Source: Ruminococcus sp. (GTDB lineage: Bacteria > Bacillota > Clostridia > Oscillospirales > Ruminococcaceae). From it: 64,000 bases of DNA. This document shows, piece after piece, positions 1 to 11,109 of this stretch. Positions within the stretch are counted from its first letter, which is position 1. The number at the start of each line of letters is the position of its first letter. The DNA is taken from contig JAJQCE010000007.1 in NCBI GenBank assembly GCA_021202895.1, positions 31,853-95,852 of the forward strand. The letters run 5' to 3'. The notes under the pieces are model-generated. The model saw only the letters and a list, made by a program, of their open reading frames with translations. It did no database searches and was not told the origin of the DNA. The position numbers and the translations under genes are program-made.

Positions 1-2
1 AA

Positions 3-1253
3 AGCTATGCGTCTAAATTTGAAAGCACAAAAAAATGGCTTGTGCAGGATGAAATGGTTGACGAAAGCTTAAAGCGCACAGATATGGACGTTTACCGCTA
101 TTCGCACTATATGAACAGCTATGCTGGGTATCCGATTCAGCAAAACAGCGAGGTTACGTATTTCAAATCTGGTGAGGAGAAGCATCCAGTTATGCTTGAG
201 GAGCTGAAAAAAGCTAGGCACTATATTTTTATCGAGATGTTCATTTTAGCTCAAGGCTCTATGTGGGACGAGATACTTGAGGTTCTGACGGAAAAGGTTA
301 AGCAGGGTGTTGAGGTTCGGCTATTGTATGACGGAATGGGTTCGTCGGCTCTTTTGCCTCGAAAGTATGACAAGAAGCTCCGTGAGATTGGAATAAAGGC
401 TTTGGTTTTTCAGCCGTTCACGCCGTTTTTGTCGTCCATTCAAAACAACCGTGACCACAGAAAAATTATAGTCATAGACGGACACACAGGCTTTACAGGC
501 GGAGATAATTTCGCAGATGAGTATGTAAACCGCATAGTTCGCTTCGGATACTGGAAGGACACGGCGGTTATGATAAAAGGGCAGGCGGTCTGGAATCTCA
601 CGATGATGTTTTTGCAGATGTGGGAGGTAAACCATCCAACCGAGCTGGTGGCGGATTATGACAAATACAAGCCTGATCTGCACATGAGAAAAAAATATGA
701 ATCTGACGGATATGTACTGCCCTACGGAGATTCCCCGCTTGATAACGAGGACGTTGGAATGCTTACATATCTAAGCATAATAAATAGCGCAAAGGATTAC
801 TGTTACATTTCAACGCCGTATCTTATACCAGATGAAGAAATGCTGTCTGCGCTCTGCTTTGCGGCAAAGCGCGGAGTTGACGTGAGAGTTATAGTTCCTG
901 GAATACCTGACAAGTGGTATGTTAAGGTGCTTGGCGAAAGCTATTACAAGCAGCTTATTGAAGCAGGAATCAGGCTTTACGAGTATAACGGGTTTAATCA
1001 TGCCAAGATGTTTGTTTCGGACGATATTAAGGCGACTGTAGGCACGATAAATCTTGACCACAGAAGCTTTTCGCTACATTTTGAGGACGCTTGCTTTCTT
1101 TACAATATGCCTGCGGTGATGGACGTTAAGGCGGATTTTGAGAATATGTTTAAAAACGAATGCAGAGAGCTGACTCTTGACGATTGCAATAATAGAAAGC
1201 TCTACAGGAGAATGTGCGCAGGGGCGATTAAGATAATCGAACCGATGCTGTAA
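3..1253 (+). CDS. cls: Cardiolipin synthase / phospholipase D family protein, 5'-truncated by the window edge
   Basis: Frame is open from base 3 (SYASKFESTKKWLVQDEMV...). Two HKD-type PLD motifs: DHRKIIVIDGHTGFTGGDN and FNHAKMFVSDDIKATVGTINLDHRS. Confidence 0.9.
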   Translation, partial: SYASKFESTKKWLVQDEMVDESLKRTDMDVYRYSHYMNSYAGYPIQQNSEVTYFKSGEEKHPVMLEELKKARHYIFIEMFILAQGSMWDEILEVLTEKVKQGVEVRLLYDGMGSSALLPRKYDKKLREIGIKALVFQPFTPFLSSIQNNRDHRKIIVIDGHTGFTGGDNFADEYVNRIVRFGYWKDTAVMIKGQAVWNLTMMFLQMWEVNHPTELVADYDKYKPDLHMRKKYESDGYVLPYGDSPLDNEDVGMLTYLSIINSAKDYCYISTPYLIPDEEMLSALCFAAKRGVDVRVIVPGIPDKWYVKVLGESYYKQLIEAGIRLYEYNGFNHAKMFVSDDIKATVGTINLDHRSFSLHFEDACFLYNMPAVMDVKADFENMFKNECRELTLDDCNNRKLYRRMCAGAIKIIEPML

Positions 1254-1262
1254 AATGAGGAC

Positions 1263-2267
1263 GTGAAATCTTTGAAAGCTATTAGTTTGTTTTCGGGTTG
1301 CGGCGGATTAGATTTAGGCTTTGAATATGCAGGCTTTGATATTCCTATTGCTAACGAATATGATAAGACAATTTGGAGTACATTTAAAATCAACCATCCT
1401 AAAACTCATCTTATTGAAGAAGATATAAGAAAAGTGAATGAGGCGGATTTCCCCGATGATGTTGACGGCATTATCGGGGGTCCGCCATGTCAATCATGGT
1501 CAGAAGCTGGGACTTTGCGCGGTATCGACGATGAACGTGGACAGCTATTTTTTGATTACATCCGAATACTTCGCAAGGTTAAGCCAAAGTTTTTCCTTGC
1601 AGAAAATGTAAGCGGTATGCTTGCCAACAGGCACAATGAGGCAGTACAGAATATCATCAATCTATTTGAAGAAAGCGGCTATGATGTTTCTCTGACGCTT
1701 GTAAATGCAAAGGACTATGGCGTTGCAGAGGAACGCAAACGTGTTTTCTATATCGGCTTTAGAAAAGATTTAGGGATTAAGTTTGATTTTCCTGTTGGTT
1801 CAACGGTTAATGATAGGAAAAAACTCACTCTTAGGGATGCAATATGGGATTTGCAAGAAACTGCAGTTCCTTCTGCCGAAAAAAATCATCGTAATCCTTC
1901 AGCTGTTAATAATAATGAATACTTCACCGGGGAATACTCATCCATTTTTATGAGCCGTAACAGAGTAAAATCATGGGACGAGCAAGCATTTACAGTTCAG
2001 GCATCGGGCAGACAGTGCCAGTTGCACCCGCAAGCACCTAAGATGATTAAAGTTGGAAAAAATGATTGTCGCTTTGTGAAAGGTAAAGAGCATTTATATC
2101 GCCGTATGACCGTCAGAGAGGTCGCGAGAATACAAGGTTTTCCAGATGATTTCAAATTTATCTATGAAAACGTGAATGATGGATACAAAATGATTGGAAA
2201 CGCTGTACCTGTTAATCTTGCATTTGAAATAGCGATAGCAATCAAAAAAGAATTGGAGGCAATATAA
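1263..2267 (+). CDS. DNA (cytosine-5-)methyltransferase, M.HaeIII-like (predicted GGCC specificity); start may be TTG at 1272 (MKAISLFSG)
   Basis: C5-MTase motifs: [15 protein letters not shown] (I), [24 protein letters not shown] (IV), ENV (VI), and the [31 protein letters not shown], which resembles M.HaeIII as I remember it. Confidence 0.9.
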   Translation: MKSLKAISLFSGCGGLDLGFEYAGFDIPIANEYDKTIWSTFKINHPKTHLIEEDIRKVNEADFPDDVDGIIGGPPCQSWSEAGTLRGIDDERGQLFFDYIRILRKVKPKFFLAENVSGMLANRHNEAVQNIINLFEESGYDVSLTLVNAKDYGVAEERKRVFYIGFRKDLGIKFDFPVGSTVNDRKKLTLRDAIWDLQETAVPSAEKNHRNPSAVNNNEYFTGEYSSIFMSRNRVKSWDEQAFTVQASGRQCQLHPQAPKMIKVGKNDCRFVKGKEHLYRRMTVREVARIQGFPDDFKFIYENVNDGYKMIGNAVPVNLAFEIAIAIKKELEAI

Positions 2268-2999
2268 TGAGTTCAAAGAGCAACGATCAGGGCAGAGCGT
2301 TTGAATATGCCTGCATTTTGAAATTGAAAGATAGAATAGCAGAAAAGCGACCTGTTACTGTTGACGAAGAATCTGTTTCGGCAGCCCGCAGAGCATGGAA
2401 AACGCAAGGCGAAGCATTCACGTCTTAGCTCCAAGATTGACTTCGGAGCAAAATGGTATGGTCTGCCTTGTGCGGATTGCTATTGGGACGTCATTAAGCC
2501 GATATTTGCAAGATTGCAGTCTCTCAAAGAAGAAAAAGTGACTTGGCACGATATGCCTGACAAAGAGAATAGTGTATATCTTCCGATAGTCGATGCCTTC
2601 ATCAAGGAAATGAACAGAGCCTATAAAGCTGACAGCACCATTCTGGCAAGATTGATCTCTTATCTGCTCGGTATCCATGACTTCTACAAGGTCGTGTCCA
2701 TCGACAAAAAGCAGCTTACCGAGTTTCAGTCCTTCAATCTCCGAGGAGAACTGAACAAAGACGGCAAAAAGACGAAAGCTACATTGATTATCCCGAAGGC
2801 TGATCTGCCGACAGAGATCATTGCATTACGATTCAAGCCTAATTCCAAAAGCACAGCTGAATTATACCTGAATAATGGTTGGTCGCTCTCTTTTAGAATA
2901 CATAATGCTTCTACTATCGTTGAGCCTTCTTTAAAATTTGACATTCAGTTTTTAGGTGTGCCTGCAAATATTATTACGGTTAATTGTAGGTGGAAATAA
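2267..2999 (+). pseudogene. HaeIII-family type II restriction endonuclease remnant (internal deletion plus frameshift)
   Basis: ATG at 2267 overlaps the MTase stop and reads [53 protein letters not shown]. The C-terminal part continues in another frame (2361..2999: KAKHSRLSSKIDFGAKWYGLPC...RIHNASTIVEPSLKFDIQFLGVPA). Both parts resemble HaeIII-family endonucleases. Confidence 0.7.
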
Positions 3000-3002
3000 C
3001 TC

Positions 3003-3038
3003 AAAATCCGCTTCGGTTGTATAAACGAAGCGGATTTT
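3003..3038. terminator. Bidirectional intrinsic terminator between the R-M remnant and nadC
   Basis: Perfect 13-bp inverted repeat AAAATCCGCTTCG-N10-CGAAGCGGATTTT. Confidence 0.85.
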
Positions 3039-3065
3039 AATTACTTATATTATGTCAAAAAACAA

Positions 3066-3905
3066 CTACTTAACCATCTTCATGGAAATATCAAACGCCT
3101 TGACTGAATGTGTCAGCGCACCTAAGGAAATTATATCCACTCCCGTGGCGGCGATTTGAGCAATGCTTTGCTCGGTGACGTTGCCTGAAGCTTCAAGAGC
3201 GGCTTTACCGTTTGTTATTTTGACAGCCTCGCTCATCTGCTCACAGCTCATGTTGTCAAGCATGATAATTTCACAGCCTGAGTCAAGTGCTTCGCTTAAC
3301 TCATCTAGGTTAGATACCTCAACTTCAATTTTGACGGTGTGTCCCATTTTTTCACGCAGAGCCTTTACTGCGGCAGTGATTGAGCCATATGCGTCAAGGT
3401 GAGTGTCCTTGAGCATTGCGCAGTCGGAAAGGTTGTAGCGGTGGTTTTTGCCGCCGCCTACAGTAACGGCATACTTTTGGAAAATTCTTAGCCCCGGGAG
3501 CGTCTTGCGAGTGTCGGCAACGCTTGCGGACGTTCCCTCGCAAAGCTTGACGCAGCGGGCAGTCGCAGTGGAAATTCCCGACATATGCTGCAAAATGTTA
3601 AGCGCAGTCCGCTCACCCTTCAAAAGCGCACGGGTGTGAGCGGTGATTTTCGCAATTATATCTCCGTGTTTAACCTGCTGTGAATCGTGAATTAAAATCT
3701 CAAAGCTTGCGGACGGGTCTAAAATCGTAAAAACACGCAGAGCTATGTCAATTCCGCAGAGTATGCCGTCAGCCTTTGCGACATACTGCGCCGTGCTTAT
3801 CTTGTCCTCGTCAATGAGATAGTCGGTAGTCACGTCAATGTAGTTTATGTCCTCCGCTAGTGCGGCTTTTATCATATCGTCAATTTGAAACTGCATCAAT
3901 TTCAT
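3066..3905 (-). CDS. nadC: Nicotinate-nucleotide pyrophosphorylase (carboxylating)
   Basis: QPRTase features: ERTALNILQHMSGISTATARCV, DTRKTLPGLRIFQKYAVTVGGGKNHRYNLSD; adjacent to nadB. Confidence 0.95.
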   Translation of the reverse strand: MKLMQFQIDDMIKAALAEDINYIDVTTDYLIDEDKISTAQYVAKADGILCGIDIALRVFTILDPSASFEILIHDSQQVKHGDIIAKITAHTRALLKGERTALNILQHMSGISTATARCVKLCEGTSASVADTRKTLPGLRIFQKYAVTVGGGKNHRYNLSDCAMLKDTHLDAYGSITAAVKALREKMGHTVKIEVEVSNLDELSEALDSGCEIIMLDNMSCEQMSEAVKITNGKAALEASGNVTEQSIAQIAATGVDIISLGALTHSVKAFDISMKMVK

Positions 3906-3917
3906 CTGTAAATCTCC

Positions 3918-5429
3918 TTATTTGTCAGGTACTTCAAACAGCGGCTGTATTTCCTCGCTGTTCGAGCAGATTTTAAACGCTTCGCTTAATATAATGTACG
4001 CTACAGTCGCTAAGCTTCTCGCTTCAACGTAGTCGCGGTCTATGCAGAAGCTGCCGCTGTCAAGCACAGTCATAATATCCGTAACCTCCTCAAGCCCTGT
4101 CATAAGTCCGTCAACATTTGGAATTACGAAGTAGGTTGACTGCATTATTCTACGGATTCTTGTGCGGTAGCCGTGAGGAATTTTCGGCGAATTTTCGTTT
4201 AGTTCAAAGTCATACGGCGCAAAAGCTTTTTCACAGTCCTTGGCGGAATTGTTTATCTGAACAGCCGCACGGCGTGAAAAGACATGAGCTTCAAGCAACG
4301 AGTTGCTTGCTAAGCGATTGTTTCCGTGAACTCCTGTGCAGGAGCATTCTCCGCAGGCATAAAGGCGGTCTATCGTAGTTTTGGAATTTTCATCAACCTT
4401 TATTCCGCCCATAAGATAGTGCTGGCAGGGGTAGATAGGTATCATATCTGTAGTCATATCAAAGCCTGCGTCAAGCAGATTTTTGTAAATCATAGGAAAA
4501 CGCTTCTTGATAAATTCAGCATCCTTGTGAGTTATGTCAAGGTAAAATTTGTCGCTGCCTGTCCGCTGTGACTCAAAGATAATCGAGTGGGAAACTACAT
4601 CTCTCGGCGCAAGCTCAAGCCGCTTGTCGTAAAGGTGCATAAAGCGTTCACCCGCACAGTTTTTAAGATATGCGCCCTCGCCTCTTACCGCCTCTGAAAT
4701 CAGAAAGCATTCGCGAGTGTGGCGGTTACTGAAGGCAGTCGGGTGAAACTGTATGTAGCAGAGATTTTTAATTTCTGCTCCAAGGCGATAAGCCATAGCG
4801 ATTCCGTCGCCTGTTGCAATCGCCGAATTTGTGGTGTATTCATAAACCCTGCCGATACCGCCTGTGGCAAGCACGGCAAAGTGAGAATTTGCAGTGATAA
4901 GCTCATTGTCCTTTAGAACTAAAAATGAAAAGCCTGTCGGAGTCTTTGCCATATCGCAGACGAGAGTATTCTCCCATATGGTCACATTTTCAAGAGCCTG
5001 AACGCTTCTGAGCAGTGTGGTTTCAATTTCATAGCCTGTAGAATCAGCGTGGTGGAAGATGCGGTGCATACTGTGACCGCCCTCTAGTGTGCGGTGGTAT
5101 TCGCCGTCAGGGGTTTTGTCAAAATCTGCGCCAAGCTCAATAAGCCTGCCGATGTCAAGGTGCGCTTCGTTTACTAATATATCGGTTGTCACAGGGTTAT
5201 TTTCGTAGCCGCCTGCAACAAAGGTGTCGTGCTTGTGGTTTTCGGGCGAATCGGTCGGCGAGTTGTAAACTCCAGCAATTCCGCCCTGCGCAAGAGAGGA
5301 GTTGCAAAGGGTAAGCTCACGCTTCGCTATTACGAGAACATTTAAATCACGAGATAAATTATATGCGCAGTAAAGCCCTGCTGCTCCTGCACCTGTAATG
5401 ATAACGTCAAAATTATTCATTAAGCTCAT
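3918..5429 (-). CDS. nadB: L-aspartate oxidase
   Basis: FAD-binding N-terminus DVIITGAGAAGLYCAYNL; HRIFHHADSTGYEIETTLL, CYIQFHPTAF, ACGECSCTGVHGNNRLASNSLLEA. Confidence 0.95.
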   Translation of the reverse strand: MSLMNNFDVIITGAGAAGLYCAYNLSRDLNVLVIAKRELTLCNSSLAQGGIAGVYNSPTDSPENHKHDTFVAGGYENNPVTTDILVNEAHLDIGRLIELGADFDKTPDGEYHRTLEGGHSMHRIFHHADSTGYEIETTLLRSVQALENVTIWENTLVCDMAKTPTGFSFLVLKDNELITANSHFAVLATGGIGRVYEYTTNSAIATGDGIAMAYRLGAEIKNLCYIQFHPTAFSNRHTRECFLISEAVRGEGAYLKNCAGERFMHLYDKRLELAPRDVVSHSIIFESQRTGSDKFYLDITHKDAEFIKKRFPMIYKNLLDAGFDMTTDMIPIYPCQHYLMGGIKVDENSKTTIDRLYACGECSCTGVHGNNRLASNSLLEAHVFSRRAAVQINNSAKDCEKAFAPYDFELNENSPKIPHGYRTRIRRIMQSTYFVIPNVDGLMTGLEEVTDIMTVLDSGSFCIDRDYVEARSLATVAYIILSEAFKICSNSEEIQPLFEVPDK

Positions 5430-5492
5430 TCCCTTTTAAGCGGCTTTCCTTTACCGCTGCATTTTCTACCCTTTAAAGGATATACTTATTCT

Positions 5493-5521
5493 ATCATAAC
5501 ACATATTTAGTCTTTTTTCAA
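5493..5521 (-). promoter_or_regulatory. Predicted sigma-A promoter of nadBC
   Basis: On the minus strand: TTGAAA-N17-TATGAT. Confidence 0.7.
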
Positions 5522-5694
5522 TGGTTATTTTGTTAATATTGTATATTTTGCGTTTGGTATTTTACAAAAATCAGAGTTGAATTTTCAGCGGTAAAAAGCG
5601 ACAAGAATCTGTGCACCAAGCTAGTTTTTCGGAAAAAAGGCTGCACAAAAGTGTAAACATTTTGTAAACATTAAGAAAACTTTTGTTATCACAC

Positions 5695-5723
5695 TTGAAA
5701 AAATATCAGGAATATAGTATAAT
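5695..5723 (+). promoter_or_regulatory. Predicted sigma-A promoter of the S10 operon
   Basis: TTGAAA (5695-5700), 17 bp spacer, TATAAT (5718-5723). Confidence 0.8.
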
Positions 5724-5729
5724 AAATCT

Positions 5730-6149
5730 TGCGTGACTGCACTGGATATATATAATAATGTATCCAGAATGATATGCGATGAAGCGGGAGGTTGCCGATA
5801 AGTGCGTCGGGTAATTTCCGCCGAGTATGTCCGATTTTAAACCGGGCGGCTGTGATAACAAAGCGCTGTGTGCGCCGTACTTCTTGCGATAGGCAAAACG
5901 TTGTGAGCAATCAGGCTTGCGAATGTGTTGGTCTTTGAGGCTTAAACGGGTTCGTTTGTGTGAAGGAAAGCTTTTGCAGGATGAGTTTTGCTTTTGGTAT
6001 GGCAGCAGGAGTCTTTATTTTAAGTCCGTAAAGAGTTTGAAGGCTTTCGGAATTTTTTTATGAGGATACCGTGAAACACACGGGTCGGTTGTTAGTTGCA
6101 GAAAAAAGTCCCCGTACAATTTTATATTACGCACAAGGAGGCGATTTTA
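5730..6149 (+). promoter_or_regulatory. Long structured 5' leader of the S10 operon
   Basis: About 420 nt from predicted TSS to the rpsJ start. Contains CTGGATA...TATCCAG and a long bulged hairpin at 5784-5821 (GCGGGAGGTTGCCGA-N8-TCGGGTAATTTCCGC). Confidence 0.6.
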
Positions 6150-6464
6150 GTGGCAGTCAATGAAAGAATAAGAATCAAGATTAAAGGCTATGAGCATGCA
6201 ACTGTAGATCAGGCGGCAGCCAAGGTTGTAGAAGTGGTTAAGCGTTCAGGAGCAAAGGTTTCAGGACCTATACCGCTGCCTACAGACAAGGAGGTCGTAA
6301 CTGTACTTCGTGCGGTTCATAAGTATAAGGACAGCCGTGAGCAGTTTGAAATGAGAACTCACAAAAGACTTATTGATGTAATCAGACCTACAAAGGAAAC
6401 TACATCGTATCTTGAAAATCTTGAACTTCCTGCCGGAGTAAGCATCGTAATGGAAATCAAGTAA
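6150..6464 (+). CDS. rpsJ: 30S ribosomal protein S10 (GTG start)
   Basis: [26 protein letters not shown]...; AAGGAGG Shine-Dalgarno upstream of GTG at 6150. Confidence 0.95.
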   Translation: MAVNERIRIKIKGYEHATVDQAAAKVVEVVKRSGAKVSGPIPLPTDKEVVTVLRAVHKYKDSREQFEMRTHKRLIDVIRPTKETTSYLENLELPAGVSIVMEIK

Positions 6465-6560
6465 TTTCCAAAAGAGATTGCAGGCAATCTCGCAGCGAAG
6501 CTGCTCGCAGGTCATGTTGGGTAAGCCCCAACCAATAACCATTTTTAGGAGGAAAGAAAA

Positions 6561-7196
6561 ATGCAGAAAGGTATCATCGGAAGAAAAATCGGCATGACGC
6601 AGATTTTCGATGAAGCGGGAAGGGTTATTCCCGTAACTGTTGTTGAAGCAGGTCCTTGCGTTGTCGTTCAGAAGAAAACAGTCGAGAACGACGGCTATGA
6701 CGCAGTACAGCTGGGCTTTGGCGACATCAGAGCCAAGAGGGTAAACAAGCCCTTGCAGGGTCATTTTAAGAAAGCGGACGTTGCGTTTAAGAGAACGCTT
6801 AAGGAGTTTCGCTTTGACGACTGCAGCGCTCTGGACGTAAAAGGAATTGTAAAGGCTGACATCTTTGCTGTAGGCGACATCGTTGATGTAAGCGGTACAA
6901 GCAAGGGTAAAGGCTACGCAGGAACAATCAAGCGTTATAACGGACGCAGACTTAAGGAATCCCACGGTTCAGGTCCTGTACACAGACACGCCGGCTCAAT
7001 GGGAGCCTGCTCGTCGCCCTCAAGAATTTACAAGGGCAAGAAGATGCCGGGACACATGGGAGCTGAAAAGGTAACGATTCAGAACCTTGAGGTTGTAAAG
7101 GTAGACGCTGAGAATAATCTTATCGCAATAAAGGGAGCTGTTCCAGGTCCTAAGAACGGAACGGTTACAATTGTAGATTGCGTTAAGAAGGCTTAA
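6561..7196 (+). CDS. rplC: 50S ribosomal protein L3
   Basis: [33 protein letters not shown]; conserved position in the S10 operon. Confidence 0.97.
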   Translation: MQKGIIGRKIGMTQIFDEAGRVIPVTVVEAGPCVVVQKKTVENDGYDAVQLGFGDIRAKRVNKPLQGHFKKADVAFKRTLKEFRFDDCSALDVKGIVKADIFAVGDIVDVSGTSKGKGYAGTIKRYNGRRLKESHGSGPVHRHAGSMGACSSPSRIYKGKKMPGHMGAEKVTIQNLEVVKVDAENNLIAIKGAVPGPKNGTVTIVDCVKKA

Positions 7197-7213
7197 AGGA
7201 GGGAGAAATTAGT

Positions 7214-7837
7214 ATGTCACAGATTTCAGTATTTGATATGAAAGGCAGTAAAGTATCCGACCTTGAGCTTGACGATAAAGTATTCGGAATAGAGCCTAAC
7301 AAAACTGTAATGCACGCTATGGTGGTTAATTACCTTGCAAATCAAAGACAGGGCACACAGTCAACGCTTACCCGTTCAGAGGTCAGCGGAGGCGGAAGAA
7401 AGCCGTGGCGTCAGAAGGGTACGGGTCACGCCCGTCAGGGTTCGACGAGAAGCCCGCAGTGGACACACGGCGGAGTAGCGCTCGGACCTAAGCCCAGAAG
7501 CTACCGCTATTCCATCAACAAGAAAGAGAAAAGACTGGCGATGAAGTCGGCATTGTCCTCTAAGGTGCTTGACAGCGATATGATTGTTGTTGACGAGATC
7601 AAGGTGGAGGATTACAAGACCAAGACTGTAGTTGAGATGCTTAAGGCACTTGGCGCAGAGAAGAAAGCGCTTATCGTTACAGACGGCGCAGACAAGGTTC
7701 TTGTAAAGAGTGCGGCTAACATTCCTGGAGTTAAGACTGCTACGGTAGGCACGCTTTCGGTTTATGACATTCTTAATTATGACAAGTTTGTCGTAGCAAA
7801 GGATGCTGTAGCTAAGATTGAGGAGGTATACGCATAA
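7214..7837 (+). CDS. rplD: 50S ribosomal protein L4
   Basis: [39 protein letters not shown]. Confidence 0.97.
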   Translation: MSQISVFDMKGSKVSDLELDDKVFGIEPNKTVMHAMVVNYLANQRQGTQSTLTRSEVSGGGRKPWRQKGTGHARQGSTRSPQWTHGGVALGPKPRSYRYSINKKEKRLAMKSALSSKVLDSDMIVVDEIKVEDYKTKTVVEMLKALGAEKKALIVTDGADKVLVKSAANIPGVKTATVGTLSVYDILNYDKFVVAKDAVAKIEEVYA

Positions 7838-8130
7838 TGGAGAAAATTGCTTCTGATATTATTATAAAGCCTATTATCACCGAGGATTCGATGGAACGCC
7901 TTGAGGATAAAAAGTACACCTTTAAAGTTGCGAAGAACGCTACAAAGGTGGAAATTGCAAAGGCTGTTGAGGAGCTTTTTGACGTAAAGGTTGCCAAGGT
8001 AAACACAATAAACGTCAAGGGCAAGAAGAAGAGAATGGGAAGATATGTCGGATACCGTCCTGATTGGAAAAAAGCTATCGTAACGCTTGAGGGCGACAAG
8101 ACAATTTCATTCTTTGATGGAATGATCTAA
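7837..8130 (+). CDS. rplW: 50S ribosomal protein L23
   Basis: [40 protein letters not shown]; operon position. Confidence 0.97.
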   Translation: MEKIASDIIIKPIITEDSMERLEDKKYTFKVAKNATKVEIAKAVEELFDVKVAKVNTINVKGKKKRMGRYVGYRPDWKKAIVTLEGDKTISFFDGMI

Positions 8131-8173
8131 GATCCCGATTAAAGAGAAACACTATTTTAAGGAGTGAAATTAA

Positions 8174-9007
8174 ATGGCAATAAAGAGCTATAAGCCTACT
8201 ACTCCCGGAAGACGTGGGATGACTGTCGTCGATTATTCGGGACTTAGCAAGGTCGCTCCCTGCAAGAGCCTGTTAGAGCCGCAAAAGAAGCACAGCGGAA
8301 GAAACAGCTATGGCAGAATTACAGTTCGTCACAAGGGCGGCGGAGCAAAGAGAAAATATCGTGTAATTGATTTTAAGAGAAACAAGCTTGATATGGACGC
8401 AACAGTTCTTACCTTGGAATATGATCCGAACAGAACGGCGTTTATTGCGCTTGTTGAGTATACTGACGGCGAGAAGAGATATATCATAGCTCCAGAAGGA
8501 CTTAAGGTCGGAGATGTGGTAAGATCAGGAGCGTCGGCTGATATCAAGCCTGGAAACGCACTTGCGCTTTCAGATATTCCCGTAGGTACGTTTATCTACA
8601 ATATTGAGCTTAACCCTGGTAAGGGTGCGCAGCTTGTACGTGCTGCTGGAAATACCGCTCAGCTGATGGGTAAGGAGGACAAGTACGTTCTTGTAAGACT
8701 TCCTTCAGGTGAGATGAGGAGAATTCCAAGCAAATGTATGGCTTCTATCGGTCAGGTGAGCAACATCGACCATGGAAATGTTAACATCGGCAAGGCTGGA
8801 AGAAAGCGTCACATGGGCGTAAGACCTACTGTAAGAGGTTCGGTAATGAACCCGAACGACCACCCGCACGGCGGCGGTGAGGGAAAAGCACCTGTCGGAC
8901 GTCCAGGACCTGTTACACCGTGGGGCAAGCCTGCGCTGGGCTACAAGACACGTTCCAAGCATCATCGTTCCGATAAGTATATCGTGAAACGCAGAAACGG
9001 AAAGTAA
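8174..9007 (+). CDS. rplB: 50S ribosomal protein L2
   Basis: [18 protein letters not shown]...[36 protein letters not shown]. Confidence 0.98.
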   Translation: MAIKSYKPTTPGRRGMTVVDYSGLSKVAPCKSLLEPQKKHSGRNSYGRITVRHKGGGAKRKYRVIDFKRNKLDMDATVLTLEYDPNRTAFIALVEYTDGEKRYIIAPEGLKVGDVVRSGASADIKPGNALALSDIPVGTFIYNIELNPGKGAQLVRAAGNTAQLMGKEDKYVLVRLPSGEMRRIPSKCMASIGQVSNIDHGNVNIGKAGRKRHMGVRPTVRGSVMNPNDHPHGGGEGKAPVGRPGPVTPWGKPALGYKTRSKHHRSDKYIVKRRNGK

Positions 9008-9030
9008 TGCTGAAAGGAGGCAGATGATAC

Positions 9031-9315
9031 ATGGGAAGAAGTGTAAAGAAGGGACCTTATGTCGAGGAATCCCTTATGAAGAAGGTAACAGCATTAAACG
9101 AAGCAGGTGAAAAGAGAGTTGTCAAGACATGGAGTCGTGCCTCGACAATTTTCCCTGAGTTCGTTGGTCATACATTCGCAGTTCATGACGGAAGAAAGCA
9201 TGTGCCGGTTTATGTCACAGAGGATATGGTAGGACACAAGCTCGGCGAGTTTGCTCCGACAAGAACATTCAGAGGTCATGCCGGTTCAAAGACATCGAAC
9301 AACGGCAAAAAGTAG
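9031..9315 (+). CDS. rpsS: 30S ribosomal protein S19
   Basis: [19 protein letters not shown]...[50 protein letters not shown]. Confidence 0.98.
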   Translation: MGRSVKKGPYVEESLMKKVTALNEAGEKRVVKTWSRASTIFPEFVGHTFAVHDGRKHVPVYVTEDMVGHKLGEFAPTRTFRGHAGSKTSNNGKK

Positions 9316-9326
9316 GAGGAACTTAA

Positions 9327-9662
9327 ATGGAAGCAAAGGCAATAGTTAAAAGTGCGAGAATCGCTCCCAGAAAGGTTCAGATTGTGCTGGATCTTATCAG
9401 AGGAAAGGATTACGAGCTTGCGCTTGCAATAGTTGAAAATACGCCAAAGGCTGCCTGTGAATATCTTGATAAGCTTCTGAAGTCCGCCGCTGCAAACGCT
9501 GAAAACAACCACAACATGGATAAGAATAATCTTTATGTTGCTGAGTGCTACGTTTGCCCGGGACCTGTAATGAAGAGAATCAGACCAAGAGCGCAGGGCA
9601 GAGCCTACAGAATTTTAAAGAGAACATCGCACATCACCGTTGTTCTTAAGGAAAAGGAATAA
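9327..9662 (+). CDS. rplV: 50S ribosomal protein L22
   Basis: [27 protein letters not shown]...[21 protein letters not shown]. Confidence 0.97.
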   Translation: MEAKAIVKSARIAPRKVQIVLDLIRGKDYELALAIVENTPKAACEYLDKLLKSAAANAENNHNMDKNNLYVAECYVCPGPVMKRIRPRAQGRAYRILKRTSHITVVLKEKE

Positions 9663-9678
9663 GCGAGGAGGTAAACTT

Positions 9679-10482
9679 ATGGGCCAGAAGGTCAATCCAC
9701 ACGGACTGCGTGTCGGTGTTATAAAAGATTGGGATTCCCGTTGGTTTGCAGGCAAAAAGGACTTCGGTGATACTCTCGTAGAGGATTATGAAATCCGCGA
9801 GTTTATTAAGAAGAAAATCAACACAAGATCTAAGAATCCCACAAGCAAGACTATATATGCAGGAGTTCCCAAGATTGAAATTGAAAGATTCGGCGACGCT
9901 GACGGAGAACAAAAGATTAAGATTTACGTTCACTGCGCAAAGCCTGGTCTTGTAATCGGCAAGGGCGGCGCAGAAATCGAGAAGCTTCGTGTCGACATTG
10001 AAAAGCTGACGGGGAAAAAGGTTCTTATCTATATAGTTGAGGTTAAGCAGCCTGATGTAAATGCGCAGCTTGCAGCTGAAAAAATTGCGCATGATCTGGA
10101 GGACAGAGTTTCCTTCCGCCGTGCGACAAAACAGGCTATCGGACGTGCAATGAAGCTTGGCGTCAAGGGAATCAAGACAAGAGTAAGCGGACGCTTGGGC
10201 GGTGCTGAAATTGCAAGAGCGGAAACCTATCACGAGGGAACAATCCCGTTGCAGACTATTCGTGCAGATATAGATTACGGTTTTGCAGAAGCTCATACCA
10301 CATACGGCAAGATCGGCGTAAAGGTATGGATTTATAAGGGCGAGGTTTTCAAGGAGGAAGCTAACAATTCCGACAGAAGAAACGACAGAAAGCCTAGAAG
10401 AAGAAATGACGACAGACGTCAGGGCGGAAGAAGAAGCGACCGCCGTGGCGGCGCAAATAGAATAGAAGGAGGTAACAAATAA
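9679..10482 (+). CDS. rpsC: 30S ribosomal protein S3 (with Arg-rich C-terminal tail)
   Basis: [24 protein letters not shown]...KH domain [14 protein letters not shown]; tail [27 protein letters not shown]. Confidence 0.97.
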   Translation: MGQKVNPHGLRVGVIKDWDSRWFAGKKDFGDTLVEDYEIREFIKKKINTRSKNPTSKTIYAGVPKIEIERFGDADGEQKIKIYVHCAKPGLVIGKGGAEIEKLRVDIEKLTGKKVLIYIVEVKQPDVNAQLAAEKIAHDLEDRVSFRRATKQAIGRAMKLGVKGIKTRVSGRLGGAEIARAETYHEGTIPLQTIRADIDYGFAEAHTTYGKIGVKVWIYKGEVFKEEANNSDRRNDRKPRRRNDDRRQGGRRSDRRGGANRIEGGNK

Positions 10483-10904
10483 TGCTGCTTCCTAAGAGAG
10501 TAAAGTACAGAAGAGTACACAGAGGAAGAATGAAGGGAAAGGCTAACAGAGGAAATACCGTCACATACGGCGAGTACGGACTTCAGGCGCTTGAGCCTTC
10601 GTGGATAACCTCTAATCAGATTGAGGCTGCTCGTGTTGCTATGACGAGATATATCAAGAGAGGCGGACAGGTCTGGATCAAGATCTTCCCCGACAAGCCA
10701 GTAACAAAGAAGCCGCTTGAAACCCGTATGGGTAAAGGTAAAGGCGCACCTGAGTATTGGGTAGCCGTAGTAAAGCCCGGCCGTATAATGTTTGAGCTTG
10801 CTGGAGTAAGTGAAGAAACAGCGCGTGAGGCTATGCGTCTTGCTGCGCACAAGCTTCCGATCAAGTGCAAGTTCGTCAAGAAAGAAACGGATGGTGAACA
10901 GTAA
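10482..10904 (+). CDS. rplP: 50S ribosomal protein L16
   Basis: [57 protein letters not shown]. Confidence 0.98.
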   Translation: MLLPKRVKYRRVHRGRMKGKANRGNTVTYGEYGLQALEPSWITSNQIEAARVAMTRYIKRGGQVWIKIFPDKPVTKKPLETRMGKGKGAPEYWVAVVKPGRIMFELAGVSEETAREAMRLAAHKLPIKCKFVKKETDGEQ

Positions 10905-11095
10905 TGAAAGCAAGCGAATTAAGAGAACTATCGGATGTAGAGCTTGAACAGAAGCTCTCAGAGCTGAAGCAGGAGCTTTTTAACCTTCGTTTTCAGCACG
11001 CTGTCAACCAGCTTGAAAACCCTATGAGAATCAAGGCTGTAAAGAGAGATATTGCACGTGTAAAAACTGTTCTCAGCAGCAGTGAAAACGCTTGA
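10904..11095 (+). CDS. rpmC: 50S ribosomal protein L29
   Basis: [43 protein letters not shown]. Confidence 0.97.
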   Translation: MKASELRELSDVELEQKLSELKQELFNLRFQHAVNQLENPMRIKAVKRDIARVKTVLSSSENA

Positions 11096-11109
11096 AGGGA
11101 GGACTTGCA

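Noticed and set aside
5640-6149. Known riboswitch class upstream of rpsJ
   Set aside because: Structured, but no known riboswitch signature was recognised; kept only as a candidate r-protein leader.
6261-6965. Antisense ORF (234 aa) across rpsJ/rplC
   Set aside because: Opposite strand of clearly coding ribosomal genes; composition is a mirror artefact and no RBS was seen.
9646-10296. Antisense ORF (216 aa) across rpsC
   Set aside because: Overlaps a confident ribosomal protein gene; no family resemblance.
10355-10475. Arg-rich repeats at the end of rpsC as a separate repeat element
   Set aside because: Explained as the basic C-terminal tail of S3.
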